A DNA stretch of 43,852 nt from Burkholderiales bacterium (GCA_017853245.1 JAFMJY010000007.1:1-43852); one strand, 5' to 3'; counted from the first letter of the stretch, positions 26,386 through 34,180 are shown. The notes: a model not told the origin generated them from the sequence alone. A program made the numbers and translations.

Positions 26386-27407
26386 AGCTCGGGCCGGTGA
26401 TGGTGGACGTGGCGGGGCTGGAGCTCACGCGCAGCGACATTGAGCGGCTTCGGCACCCGATGGTCGGCGGAGTGGTCCTGTTCGCACGCAACTTTGCCGC
26501 GCCACTTCAGCTCCTGCAGCTGACCTCCGCGATTCGCGCGCTTCGAGCGCCTTCACTGCTGATCGCCGTGGACCATGAAGGCGGGCGCGTGCAGCGCTTC
26601 CGGAACGGCTTCACCCCCATTCCCCCAATGCGGGCCCTGGGCCGGCTCTTCGATCGTGATCCTCGCCAAGCGGTTGCGGCCGCCAGGGGATGCGGCTATG
26701 TGATCGGGAGCGAATTGCAGGCTCACGGAGTGGACCTCTCCTTCGCGCCTGTTCTGGACGTGGATTACGGGGAGTCCTCCGTGATCGGGGATCGAGCGCT
26801 GCATTCGGACCCCCTGGTCATCGCCAAACTTGCCGAGGCGCTGCAGGCGGGGCTTGGCGCCGCGGGCATGACCTCGGTGGGCAAGCACTTTCCCGGCCAC
26901 GGCTACGTGCGAGCAGATTCCCATTTGGAAATTCCCGTGGACGACCGCTCGCTCGCTGACATCCTTGCCGGCGACGTCGTTCCGTTCCAGCGCCTGGCGC
27001 GGGCGGGAATGGGCGGCGTGATGCCGGCGCACGTGATCTACCCGAAGGTGGACTCGAAGCCGGCCGGGTTCTCGTCGGTCTGGCTGCAGAAAATTCTGCG
27101 CAAGAAGCTCAAGTTCGACGGCGTCATCTTTTCCGACGATCTCGGCATGGAAGGCGCCAGCACCGCCGGCGGCATGGTGGCCCGCGCCAATGCAGCGCTC
27201 GACGCGGGCTGCGACATGGCGCTCATCTGCAACGACCCCAAGGCGCAGGACACCCTGCTCGAGGGGCTTGAGGCAAGGCCGATCGATGCGGCGCTGGCGC
27301 GGCGTCTCGAGCGCATCCGGGGCCGGGCCATCTCGGGCGATGGGCTTCGCGCCAGCGCCGCCTATCTCGACGCCAGCGACAAAGTCGCGCGCCTGCCCGC
27401 TCCCTGA
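26382..27407 (+). CDS. nagZ: Beta-N-acetylhexosaminidase NagZ (peptidoglycan recycling)
   Basis: NagZ is a cytoplasmic GH3 enzyme that removes GlcNAc from anhydromuropeptides during cell-wall recycling and can influence AmpC induction. With the GTG at 26382 it is 341 residues, the same length as E. coli NagZ, and starts with the conserved [12 protein letters not shown]. Key motifs are [13 protein letters not shown], the KHFPGHG...DSH catalytic loop (168-181) and the nucleophile D252 in IFSDDLGM. The start overlaps the pdxJ stop as GTGA. A much longer open frame upstream is out-of-frame pdxJ shadow. Confidence 0.95.
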   Translation: MKLGPVMVDVAGLELTRSDIERLRHPMVGGVVLFARNFAAPLQLLQLTSAIRALRAPSLLIAVDHEGGRVQRFRNGFTPIPPMRALGRLFDRDPRQAVAAARGCGYVIGSELQAHGVDLSFAPVLDVDYGESSVIGDRALHSDPLVIAKLAEALQAGLGAAGMTSVGKHFPGHGYVRADSHLEIPVDDRSLADILAGDVVPFQRLARAGMGGVMPAHVIYPKVDSKPAGFSSVWLQKILRKKLKFDGVIFSDDLGMEGASTAGGMVARANAALDAGCDMALICNDPKAQDTLLEGLEARPIDAALARRLERIRGRAISGDGLRASAAYLDASDKVARLPAP

Positions 27408-27457
27408 TCCAGGGTTCGGGGGGCTGCGTCCTGTTCCGCGCCCACAGTATTTCCTCC

Positions 27458-29269
27458 GTGCCTGACACAGCGTTCGACCCCAAGGCCTTCGTCGCCGGGC
27501 TTCCCAACCGGCCTGGCGTGTACCGTTTTCTGAATGCGGCGGGTGAGGTGCTCTACGTCGGGAAGGCGCGGGAGCTCAAGAAGCGAGTGGCTTCGTACTT
27601 CCAGAAGGGCCCGGCGAGCCCGCGCATCGGTCTCATGGTCTCGCAAATCACCCACGCGGAGACGACCGTCACGCGCACCGAAGCTGAAGCCCTCCTTCTC
27701 GAGAACAACCTCATCAAGGCGCTGAGCCCTCGCTTCAACGTGCTCTTCCGGGATGACAAGAGCTACGGCTACATCCTCGTGACCGGCCACCGATACCCCC
27801 AGATCCGCTTCTACCGCGGCGCCCAGGCCAAGGAGAACCGCTACTTTGGCCCCTTCCCCAGCGCCTGGGCGGCCCGGGAGACCATCGGGCACCTGCAGAA
27901 AATCTTTCGGCTTCGCACCTGTGACGACACGGTGTTTGCACACCGCTCGCGGCCGTGCCTGCTCGCCCAGATTCACCGATGCTCGGCGCCCTGCGTGGGC
28001 GCGGTGGGCGAGGCCGAGTACGCCCGTGACGTGGAGCATGCAGCCCAATTCCTCCAGGGCCGGGAAACGGAAGTGGTGGAGGAAATCACCGCCAAAATGA
28101 ACGAGCTGGCCGAACGCCAGGAGTACGAGCAGGCCGCCCGTTTTCGCGACGAGATTCGCATGCTGCAACGGATCGTCTCGGGCCAGGCCGTGGAGTCCGC
28201 CGGGGCAAGGGATGCCGATATCGTCGCCGCCGTCGAGCGAGAGGGCGTCTGGGCCGTGACGCTCGCCATGGTGCGGGGCGGGCGGCACTTGGGCGACCGA
28301 TCCTTTCACCCTCAAAATGCAGCAGGCACCGACACCAGCACCGTATTGGAAGCGTTTCTCGACCAGCATTACGCCGCGCAGGCAGTGCCCGCGCGCGTGA
28401 TCGTCGACGGCGTGGAGGATTCGGCCAGCCTCACGCAGACGCTTTCGGAAGTCGCGGGCCGCCCCATCCAGGTGCTGACGCGGCCGCAGGGAGAGGCAAA
28501 GCTCTGGCTCGACATGGCGCGACGCAACGCCGAGCTGGCAGCCGTCACGAGGCTTGCGACCCAGGCGACCCAGGAGGCGAGGGCGGCGGCCCTCACGGCA
28601 TTCCTCGGCGCGGAAATGCCAGTCGGACGCATCGAATGCTTCGATGTCAGCCATACCATGGGCGAGGCGCCGATAGCCTCGTGCGTGGTCTACGACAAGG
28701 GCGCAATGCAGCCCGCCGAGTACCGACGCTACAACGTGCGCGACGTGCAGCCGGGTGACGACTACGGAGCCATGCGATTCGCGCTTGAAGCGCGCTACCG
28801 CAAGGTTGCCCAGGGCGACGGGCGCGTTCCGGACCTGCTGCTCATTGACGGCGGCGCGGGCCAGCTATCCGCGGCGGAAGCGGTGCTCGCGGACCTGGGC
28901 GTAGCGGGCTTTCTTGTCGTGGGGGTAGCCAAGGGGGAGGAACGAAAGCCCGGCCTCGAGCAGTTCTTCATTTCTGGCGAGCCCGAGCCGCGCCGCCTGC
29001 CGCCCGACTCGCCGGCGCTGCACCTCATCCAGCAGGTTCGGGACGAGGCCCACCGTTTTGCGATCACCGGCCACCGCGCGAAGCGTGGCAAGGCGCGGGT
29101 GTCGTCCCGGCTCGAGGACATCGGTTCCGTGGGCCCGAAGCGGCGCCAGCGCCTGCTGGCGCACTTCGGCGGCCTGCAGGGCGTCCTCGCTGCGAGCATC
29201 GAGGACTTGTCGCGCGTGGAAGGCATCAGCCGTAAACTCGCGGAACGCATTTACAACGAGCTTCACTGA
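27458..29269 (+). CDS. uvrC: UvrABC excinuclease subunit C
   Basis: UvrC makes the two incisions flanking a DNA lesion in nucleotide excision repair. The 603-residue protein has the GIY-YIG nuclease domain (about 15-95: GVYRFLNAAGEVLYVGKARELKKR), a UVR motif (about 200-235), the RNase-H-like 5' incision domain (IECFDVSHTMGE, LLIDGGAGQLSAA) and C-terminal helix-hairpin-helix motifs (HFGGLQGVLAASIEDLSRV). The GTG at 27458 gives the family-like start PDTAFDPKAFVAGL, but no Shine-Dalgarno sequence is visible. It lies 50 bases after nagZ and 10 bases before pgsA. Confidence 0.96.
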   Translation: MPDTAFDPKAFVAGLPNRPGVYRFLNAAGEVLYVGKARELKKRVASYFQKGPASPRIGLMVSQITHAETTVTRTEAEALLLENNLIKALSPRFNVLFRDDKSYGYILVTGHRYPQIRFYRGAQAKENRYFGPFPSAWAARETIGHLQKIFRLRTCDDTVFAHRSRPCLLAQIHRCSAPCVGAVGEAEYARDVEHAAQFLQGRETEVVEEITAKMNELAERQEYEQAARFRDEIRMLQRIVSGQAVESAGARDADIVAAVEREGVWAVTLAMVRGGRHLGDRSFHPQNAAGTDTSTVLEAFLDQHYAAQAVPARVIVDGVEDSASLTQTLSEVAGRPIQVLTRPQGEAKLWLDMARRNAELAAVTRLATQATQEARAAALTAFLGAEMPVGRIECFDVSHTMGEAPIASCVVYDKGAMQPAEYRRYNVRDVQPGDDYGAMRFALEARYRKVAQGDGRVPDLLLIDGGAGQLSAAEAVLADLGVAGFLVVGVAKGEERKPGLEQFFISGEPEPRRLPPDSPALHLIQQVRDEAHRFAITGHRAKRGKARVSSRLEDIGSVGPKRRQRLLAHFGGLQGVLAASIEDLSRVEGISRKLAERIYNELH

Positions 29270-29279
29270 GTCGACTGCC

Positions 29280-29861
29280 GTGCCGGTCAACCTGCCGCTC
29301 CTGCTCACCTGGCTTCGCATCATCGCCATCCCGCTGTTCGTGGCGGTGCTGTATTTCCCGGAGGAGTGGATCTCCGCCCCAAGGGCCAACATTGTCTCGA
29401 CCGCCATTTTCATCGGCGCGGCCGTGACCGACTGGGCCGACGGCTACCTCGCGCGACGCTGGAACCAGACAACCCGCTTTGGCGCGTTTCTCGACCCGGT
29501 GGCGGACAAGCTGATGGTGACCGCCGCCCTCATCGTCCTCGCCGAGAAGGGGCTGGTGGACCCGTTCGTGGCGCTCATCATCATCGGCCGCGAAATCACG
29601 ATCTCGGCATTGCGGGAGTGGATGGCGCAGGTGGGCCACGCGGGCAGCGTAGCCGTGAATTTGCTCGGCAAGCTGAAGACCATCACCCAGTTGGTTGCCA
29701 TCCCTTTTCTCCTTTTCGATGGCCAATTGCTCGGCTTGTTCCACACGAACCCGGTGGGCAGGGTCCTGATCTGGGTGGCCGCGATCCTGACCCTATGGTC
29801 CATGGTGGTGTACCTGCGCGCCGCCGTGGTGTCGGCCCGGTCGGCGTCGGGCCAGCGCTGA
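29280..29861 (+). CDS. pgsA: CDP-diacylglycerol--glycerol-3-phosphate 3-phosphatidyltransferase
   Basis: PgsA makes phosphatidylglycerol phosphate in the inner membrane. The 193-residue protein contains the full CDP-alcohol phosphotransferase motif D51-x2-D54-G55-x2-A58-R59-x8-G68-x3-D72-x3-D76, within four to six hydrophobic segments. The start is GTG at 29280, giving MPVNLPLLLTWLRI, the conserved N-terminus of the family. It follows uvrC by 10 bases. The uvrC-pgsA-tRNA-Gly arrangement is common in proteobacteria. Confidence 0.95.
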   Translation: MPVNLPLLLTWLRIIAIPLFVAVLYFPEEWISAPRANIVSTAIFIGAAVTDWADGYLARRWNQTTRFGAFLDPVADKLMVTAALIVLAEKGLVDPFVALIIIGREITISALREWMAQVGHAGSVAVNLLGKLKTITQLVAIPFLLFDGQLLGLFHTNPVGRVLIWVAAILTLWSMVVYLRAAVVSARSASGQR

Positions 29862-29911
29862 ACCGGCAGCCGCTTGAGCCGGCCTGAGTGGCGGCAGGCG
29901 TCAGGTTGGGC

Positions 29912-29917
29912 TATAAT
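29912..29917 (+). promoter_or_regulatory. -10 box of the tRNA-Gly promoter
   Basis: A consensus TATAAT lies 11 bases upstream of the tRNA-Gly first base, followed by a GC-rich stretch (TTCGGGTCCC) that resembles a stringent-control discriminator. No clear -35 element is present at the usual spacing. Confidence 0.6.
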
Positions 29918-29928
29918 TCGGGTCCCTT

Positions 29929-30004
29929 GCGGCAGTAGCTCAGTTGGTAGAGCGCAACCTTGCCAAGGTTGAGGTCGAGAGTTCGAGACTCTTCTGCCGC
30001 TCCA
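29929..30004 (+). tRNA. tRNA-Gly(GCC)
   Basis: This is a 76-base cloverleaf with acceptor GCGGCAG (29929-29935) pairing with CTGCCGC (29994-30000), discriminator T and encoded CCA. The D stem is GCTC/GAGC. The anticodon stem CAACC/GGTTG encloses TTGCCAA with anticodon GCC. The T loop is TTCGAGA. A terminator follows nine bases after the CCA. Confidence 0.97.
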
Positions 30005-30012
30005 GTTTCCCT

Positions 30013-30045
30013 TCGGGGGGAGGCCAGCCTCCCCCCGAGTCTTTT
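30013..30045 (+). terminator. Strong Rho-independent terminator between the two tRNA genes
   Basis: An 11-bp perfect stem (TCGGGGGGAGG pairing with CCTCCCCCCGA) with a CCAG tetraloop is followed by GTCTTTTC. It starts nine bases after the tRNA-Gly CCA, so tRNA-Gly appears to be terminated before tRNA-Cys. Confidence 0.85.
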
Positions 30046-30078
30046 CAGATCCCTGGTGCGCATTGCCCGGGGCCATCC

Positions 30079-30152
30079 GGCGGGGTGGCAGAGTGGTTAT
30101 GCAGCGGCCTGCAAAGCCGTGGACGCCGGTTCGATTCCGACCCCCGCCTCCA
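30079..30152 (+). tRNA. tRNA-Cys(GCA)
   Basis: This is a 74-base cloverleaf with acceptor GGCGGGG (30079-30085) pairing with CCCCGCC (30142-30148), discriminator T and encoded CCA. The anticodon loop CTGCAAA carries anticodon GCA on stem GCGGC/GCCGT. The T loop is TTCGATT. No promoter is obvious in the 33 bases after the preceding terminator, so it may rely on read-through. Confidence 0.96.
30141..30152 (+). repeat. 12-base direct repeat, copy at the tRNA-Cys 3' end
   Basis: The 12 bases CCCCCGCCTCCA at the 3' end of tRNA-Cys recur in the same orientation at 34169-34180, upstream of the CocE-type gene. The pair brackets about 4 kb of accessory-looking minus-strand genes. A tRNA-end integration scar is possible, but the match is short, GC-rich and lacks an integrase, so chance is a real alternative. 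Confidence 0.25.
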
Positions 30153-30380
30153 GATAAATCAGCCAGTTACAGCGACGAGATTTCGCGCTCGCGCGTTTTG
30201 CTCCACTGGCGCTCCACGTGACGCCATCAGCGGGGGCACGACGTTCAGCCCGGCTGGAAGCGACGGCTGTGGCGAATCAATCTGGAGCGCGGGGTAGCGA
30301 GTGGCGCCCGCGCGCAGGTCGATGGGGCGGGTGGACGGTCCCCTGTCCAATTAGGCACCGGAAAACACGGAACAGGCCTG

Positions 30381-32183
30381 CTACTGCAGGGGTTTCATCC
30401 CCCGGAAGAACTTGATGGCTCCGTCCAGAGACAAATTGTTCCTGACGTTATCGGGATACACCACGACATCCGGAATGCCGTCGTTGTCGAAATCGGCGAT
30501 CACCGACATGTACTTGTCGACGCGTTCCCTGGGCATCAATGTGAACTTTGTCAGGTCCCCCAGATTCAACTTCCTGAAGGTTTTGTCTTTCTGGTTGACA
30601 TAGACCTTCACGATTTCGGCAGCCGTCCGATTGGCGGTTGACGATATGCTCATCACCAGATCGTCGTACCCATCGTTGTTGACATCGATGCACTCCATCT
30701 TGGTATCGAGAAACTCCGTCTCGCCCTGGATGGCGAGCTTTTCCCGAGCCAGCTCCCTGCCGTCGCTCTTGAACCAGAAGCCCGTATGCTCGATTACTGA
30801 TTCGATGCTATCCATCGTAAGCTGAGATTGGCCCGCGTAAGGCTGCCGGAGGGCAGGAAAACTTGTCAGTCCGGCGATGAAGACTTCCCCGGCTCCATTG
30901 CGTACCGGGCAAAAGTTCTCGTTGCTGCCCGGGCCTCCACCCACGAGAATTTGCCTGTCTCCGTAGAGCGCGATATCGACAATTTTCCTGTCGCCCGAAT
31001 AGATGATCCAGGGCACATTGGTCGCGAGGACCTGTGTGATGTCTGGCTTGGCGACATTAGTGGGCAACCACGTGACGCCGCTCAGATAAAACCCCTCGGC
31101 AGCGAGGTACCCCCGGTAGGGGGTATGTTGAACCAGCCGGTTGCTCGGCTTTCCGCCGATGGATAGGAACCTGAAACCCCAGCCAGAGCTGGACGACATT
31201 GGGGGAAGAACTCCATCCTGGATTGTTGCGAGGCCCGAGCCGTTCCACATGTACTTGTTGTTCTGCTTGAACTCCCCCAAGTCGTTCGGGGTTCCTGCTG
31301 CGGTCACAAAGGGCTTGCCTAGCGGGTCGAAACCGTAACCGATACTTCCGTAGTACTTGCCCGCCCCGGCCTTATACATTCGGTACTTACCATTGGGCTG
31401 GCTGATGTAGCACACGACGTAGCCGCTCATGTCCGAACCAGCATCGAGGCTGCGCCCGTCTGCCTGGTTCGTCGAGTAACAGACATCCTGGCGGCCATCT
31501 TCGTTGAGATCCACCACGGCATAGAGAAATCCCGAACAGGATTGGCTGTCTCGGGTTCCCTCAATGAACTTCTCTGTGGCATCGACAAACTTGCCGTTCG
31601 CCCCCAATTCGTAGATGACCGTTTCGCTCTTGCACTTCTCCAGAACTTGCCCCTGATTGGCGACGTCCTGCCCAGGGCCCTTGCTCAGGGTCATCAGCAA
31701 TTCCGGCCGGCGATCGTTGTTCAGGTCCACCGCGACGGTTCCGTTAACCCTCGCGGCGAAGTAGTTGTAGTTGACTGGCCTGGATGGCTGGGCACTATCG
31801 AAAAACCAGTACTTGAGGGTCGGGTCCGGGAACGCTCCGGCAACCTCCTCAAGGTAAGGAAGCGCCGTGAAGGTCCCTGTGATGGTGCATGCTCCGGAGA
31901 TCGGGCCGGCGGTCAAGGTGGCGCCTGCGACACGGATGGCGCCGCAATTCGCACTATTACTCGTTGCACCCGAGAAGCCAAAGCCGGTGGCCGCCGCGAT
32001 CGAGCAGCTGGTCGTTCCACCACTGGGTACGGGGCTCGTACAGCTCAAGGTGCCGCCAGCGGAGCTCACACCAGTCACGGTGTAAGTGACGGCGGGCGGG
32101 GTGGTCTCCAATGGAGATCCCCCACCGCCCCCGCCGCAGGCGCTCAGGAAAAAGCACGCCCAAAGCGAAACTAACCTTTTCAT
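30381..32183 (-). CDS. FG-GAP/VCBS-like calcium-loop lipoprotein
   Basis: This is a predicted 600-residue outer-surface or periplasmic lipoprotein of unknown function. Signal peptide and lipobox are L13-S14-A15-C16, followed by a Gly-rich linker. Residues about 33-106 form a Cys-rich beta-type domain (C48, C60, C80, C99) resembling bacterial repeat domains. The rest is a likely beta-propeller with calcium-loop motifs DLNNDRRPE (153-161), DLNEDGRQD (225-233), DVNNDGYDD (500-508) and DFDNDGIPD (564-572). The ATG at 32183 has GGAG seven bases upstream. Base composition is clearly lower in GC than neighbours: hand counts of four 60-base lines gave 45-62%, against 78% in an era line. Recent acquisition is plausible. 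Confidence 0.82.
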   Translation of the reverse strand: MKRLVSLWACFFLSACGGGGGGSPLETTPPAVTYTVTGVSSAGGTLSCTSPVPSGGTTSCSIAAATGFGFSGATSNSANCGAIRVAGATLTAGPISGACTITGTFTALPYLEEVAGAFPDPTLKYWFFDSAQPSRPVNYNYFAARVNGTVAVDLNNDRRPELLMTLSKGPGQDVANQGQVLEKCKSETVIYELGANGKFVDATEKFIEGTRDSQSCSGFLYAVVDLNEDGRQDVCYSTNQADGRSLDAGSDMSGYVVCYISQPNGKYRMYKAGAGKYYGSIGYGFDPLGKPFVTAAGTPNDLGEFKQNNKYMWNGSGLATIQDGVLPPMSSSSGWGFRFLSIGGKPSNRLVQHTPYRGYLAAEGFYLSGVTWLPTNVAKPDITQVLATNVPWIIYSGDRKIVDIALYGDRQILVGGGPGSNENFCPVRNGAGEVFIAGLTSFPALRQPYAGQSQLTMDSIESVIEHTGFWFKSDGRELAREKLAIQGETEFLDTKMECIDVNNDGYDDLVMSISSTANRTAAEIVKVYVNQKDKTFRKLNLGDLTKFTLMPRERVDKYMSVIADFDNDGIPDVVVYPDNVRNNLSLDGAIKFFRGMKPLQ

Positions 32184-32520
32184 CTTGTCGCTCCGCAAGG
32201 TCTCGCGAGTCGCAAGCCAATTTTTACCACGCAATGGAGTTTCCAAGTCTACGCTGGCTCTCACGAGGCGTTAACGCCCCCTCAGCGGATGTGGATGGGC
32301 ATCCACCCAAACATGCACTGCCTCCTTAACGGATGGCAGGATCAGGAATGGATCACGGGCTACCGCTTGGCGCAACGGCACTCGCAACACGCAGACTTAT
32401 CTGGACGCGGGCAACGCGGCCGACGCCGAGTAACTGCCGAGGGCAAGGGTCGCGCTGATGAAGGAGGCTGCCAAGCGATCCATGGGGAACCTTCCCGGAC
32501 AAGCGCGATTTCTGAGGATC
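32184..32520. other. 337-base gene-free stretch
   Basis: This stretch separates the lipoprotein from the glutathione S-transferase and holds the lipoprotein promoter region. A perfect 12-base palindrome GGCGTTAACGCC lies at 32267-32278. Short open frames exist on the plus strand (for example one running into the antisense of the transferase), but none has a convincing start site or recognisable product. I see no RNA gene or repeat family in it. Confidence 0.6.
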
Positions 32521-33204
32521 TTAACGCCCCAAACGGTACGGCTCCTCGAAGTCCAGGAAATCTCTTTCGTTCAGCGCGCCGTCGATCCATGCCTTGACGG
32601 CACCGAGCTTGGCCACGCGGTCCATGTACTCGCGAATCGCCACAGGCACCGGGAGGCAGTACGTTTCCAGGCGCATGACCACCGGTGCGTAGAAGGCATC
32701 GGCGATGGTGAATTCGCCAAAGAGCATGGGTCCTCCATGCTCTCGCAGTAGGGCAGACCACATCTCGACGATGCGGGCCAGGTCGGCGCGCACGCGCGGC
32801 TTGTCACGCAGGGCGATGGCGCCGGCGTCGGGCAGGCTGGCTTCGATGTTCATGGGGCAATCCGAGCGCAGCGCTGAAAAGCCGCTGTGCATTTCCGCGC
32901 AGATGCTGCGTGCTCGGGCTCGATGCGCTGATTGCTGCGGCCAGAGTTGGCGGTCAGGAAATCGCTCGGCCAGATACTCGGCGATGGCCAGGGTGTCCCA
33001 TATAGCGAGAGCGCCATCGACGAGCACGGGCACTTTGCCCGCCGGGCTCAGTTCCGCCACCCGTTTCTTGAAGCGGGAATCGGGCGAGAAGCCATCGAAG
33101 CGCACCATGACCTCTTCGAACTCGATGCCTGACTGTCGCATGAGCACCCAAGAGCGCATGGACCACGACGAGTAGTTTTTGTTTCCGATATAGAGCTGGA
33201 GCAT
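32521..33204 (-). CDS. Glutathione S-transferase
   Basis: This is a 227-residue cytosolic glutathione transferase. The N-terminal thioredoxin-fold domain begins LYIGNKNYSSWSMRSWVLM, with the catalytic Ser/Tyr region at residues 10-16 and the cis-proline AGKVPVLVDG loop. An all-helical C-terminal domain includes the FTIADAFYAPVV N-capping box. The substrate is unknown; detoxification of electrophiles or cleavage of a thioether is likely. It is the third gene of a minus-strand trio, 34 bases after the unrecognised 158-residue gene. Confidence 0.93.
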   Translation of the reverse strand: MLQLYIGNKNYSSWSMRSWVLMRQSGIEFEEVMVRFDGFSPDSRFKKRVAELSPAGKVPVLVDGALAIWDTLAIAEYLAERFPDRQLWPQQSAHRARARSICAEMHSGFSALRSDCPMNIEASLPDAGAIALRDKPRVRADLARIVEMWSALLREHGGPMLFGEFTIADAFYAPVVMRLETYCLPVPVAIREYMDRVAKLGAVKAWIDGALNERDFLDFEEPYRLGR

Positions 33205-33238
33205 GGTGGTGATGGGTGCTCGTTGGCGATAGGGCCGT

Positions 33239-33715
33239 CTAGGAGCGAGGCTTGGGCAGGATATTCAAAGTGGCCTCGAGGACCTTTCGATCCTCCGGGT
33301 CCGGGAGCTGCGCTGTCAGCGAGTGCGCCGTTTCATAGTGGGATGTGTGAGCGACGGCGTCATGGTTGGCGGCCGCGACGTTAGCCGCCACCGCGTGGGC
33401 GAGGGCCACCTCCCAAGGCTGGGCAGTGCCCGATAGGAACACAGGCTGTGACGCAGCGAGATAGCGCGTCGCAGATCCCGCCAAACCCAGTAGTGCGTGC
33501 ACGTGTGCGAGCAGCTGTGCAGCGTGAGACCGCTGGCTTTCGTTGCCGACGATTCCCCAGAAGTGCATTGCCGCGTGGGCAGCGTGCAGCATCTCCTGAT
33601 CTTGCGCCGGCGTTCGCGAGGCAGCCTCCGTCAAGGCCCAAGCTCGATTATTAGCCTGGCCCGCGAGCCGTCGCTGCCAGATTGCCGTTTCCTCAGGCGT
33701 TGGCTTTTCAGTCAT
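33239..33715 (-). CDS. Unrecognised 158-residue helical protein
   Basis: I do not recognise this family. It is a soluble, Ala/His-rich, all-helical-looking protein without signal peptide, membrane segment or cysteines. It begins MTEKPTPEETAIWQRRLAGQANNRAW and contains several His-rich turns (HAAHAAMHFWGIV, HAAQLLAHVHALLG, HDAVAHTSHYETAH), suggesting a helical-repeat bundle of TPR-like size. The ATG at 33715 lies one base after the stop of the glutaredoxin-fold gene upstream, so the two are probably translationally coupled. A longer open frame runs through that gene but is shadow. Confidence 0.75.
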   Translation of the reverse strand: MTEKPTPEETAIWQRRLAGQANNRAWALTEAASRTPAQDQEMLHAAHAAMHFWGIVGNESQRSHAAQLLAHVHALLGLAGSATRYLAASQPVFLSGTAQPWEVALAHAVAANVAAANHDAVAHTSHYETAHSLTAQLPDPEDRKVLEATLNILPKPRS

Positions 33716-33716
33716 G

Positions 33717-34088
33717 TCAGTTTGGGCGCAGCATCCTGGCGAGCTCGCCGGATTCCCGAAGGGCGTTGAGATTCTCGAAGCCGCCGACGAGGACGCCTTT
33801 GACGAACACCATCGGGAACGTGGGCCAGCCCGCCCACATCTTGAGGGCGTTCCGACGCCGCCAGCCCGACAGGTAGCTGCCGTGCTCGATGTAATGGTGG
33901 GCGATCCCGGCTGAGCGCAGCAGGGCACACGCCTTTCGGGGGAACGGATTCCACCGCATGCCGATGACCACGACATCGTGGGCCTCGAGGGCTGCCTCGA
34001 CTTCCTCGACGAAACCGCGGTAGTGGTTGGCGACCCGCTTTCGAATGGCAGCGTGGAGACGATTTTCGGGAAGGATCAGTCGGCTCAT
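33717..34088 (-). CDS. Glutaredoxin-fold protein lacking the catalytic cysteine
   Basis: This is a 123-residue protein. An N-terminal helical extension (about 1-36) precedes a glutaredoxin fold: strand VVVIGM (39-44), active-site position NPFP (47-50), the RKACALL helix, the cis-proline block WPTFP (88-92) and the GSH-binding VGGFENL (101-107). The layout follows monothiol glutaredoxins, but where they have CGFS this protein has Asn-Pro-Phe-Pro; its only cysteine is C54, inside the following helix. It is therefore unlikely to be an ordinary thiol oxidoreductase; glutathione or Fe-S binding, or a scaffold role, is possible. The ATG at 34088 has GGAG nearby upstream. Confidence 0.85.
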   Translation of the reverse strand: MSRLILPENRLHAAIRKRVANHYRGFVEEVEAALEAHDVVVIGMRWNPFPRKACALLRSAGIAHHYIEHGSYLSGWRRRNALKMWAGWPTFPMVFVKGVLVGGFENLNALRESGELARMLRPN

Positions 34089-34130
34089 GGAGGGCTCCCA
34101 CGCTCAAAACATACGTCCATGCTACTCGCC

Positions 34131-34139
34131 GGGGGGGGG
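34131..34139. repeat. Nine-G homopolymer in a divergent intergenic region
   Basis: A run of nine G lies between the divergent glutaredoxin-fold and CocE-type genes, outside both coding regions as called. It might vary in length by slippage and alter promoter spacing, or it may reflect assembly error. Confidence 0.5.
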
Positions 34140-34168
34140 CTGCGCGGTCCAATGGCGCTCCGCGGACG

Positions 34169-34180
34169 CCCCCGCCTCCA
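34169..34180 (+). repeat. 12-base direct repeat, second copy
   Basis: This is the second copy of the 12 bases at the tRNA-Cys 3' end (30141-30152), in the same orientation and in an intergenic position. No integrase or further flanking similarity supports an attachment site. Confidence 0.25.

Noticed and set aside
29871-29917. TTGAGC at 29874 as the -35 of the tRNA-Gly promoter
   Set aside because: It is 32 bases from the -10 box, far too long a spacer.
30153-30380. Integrase fragment or terminator downstream of tRNA-Cys
   Set aside because: I found no integrase-like frame, no T-tailed hairpin and no insertion-sequence ends in these 228 bases.
32271-32530. The 10-mer TTAACGCCCC at 32271 and again at 32521, the second forming the end of the transferase gene
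   Set aside because: The match does not extend on either side and upstream translations differ, so a duplicated gene end is not supported.
32289-32597. A 102-codon plus-strand frame, and other short frames with pieces such as TYLDAGNAADAE and LMKEAAKRS, in the gap before the transferase gene
   Set aside because: I considered a decayed gene (the second piece is faintly like enoyl-CoA hydratase tails), but the fragments are short, in different frames and partly antisense to the transferase.
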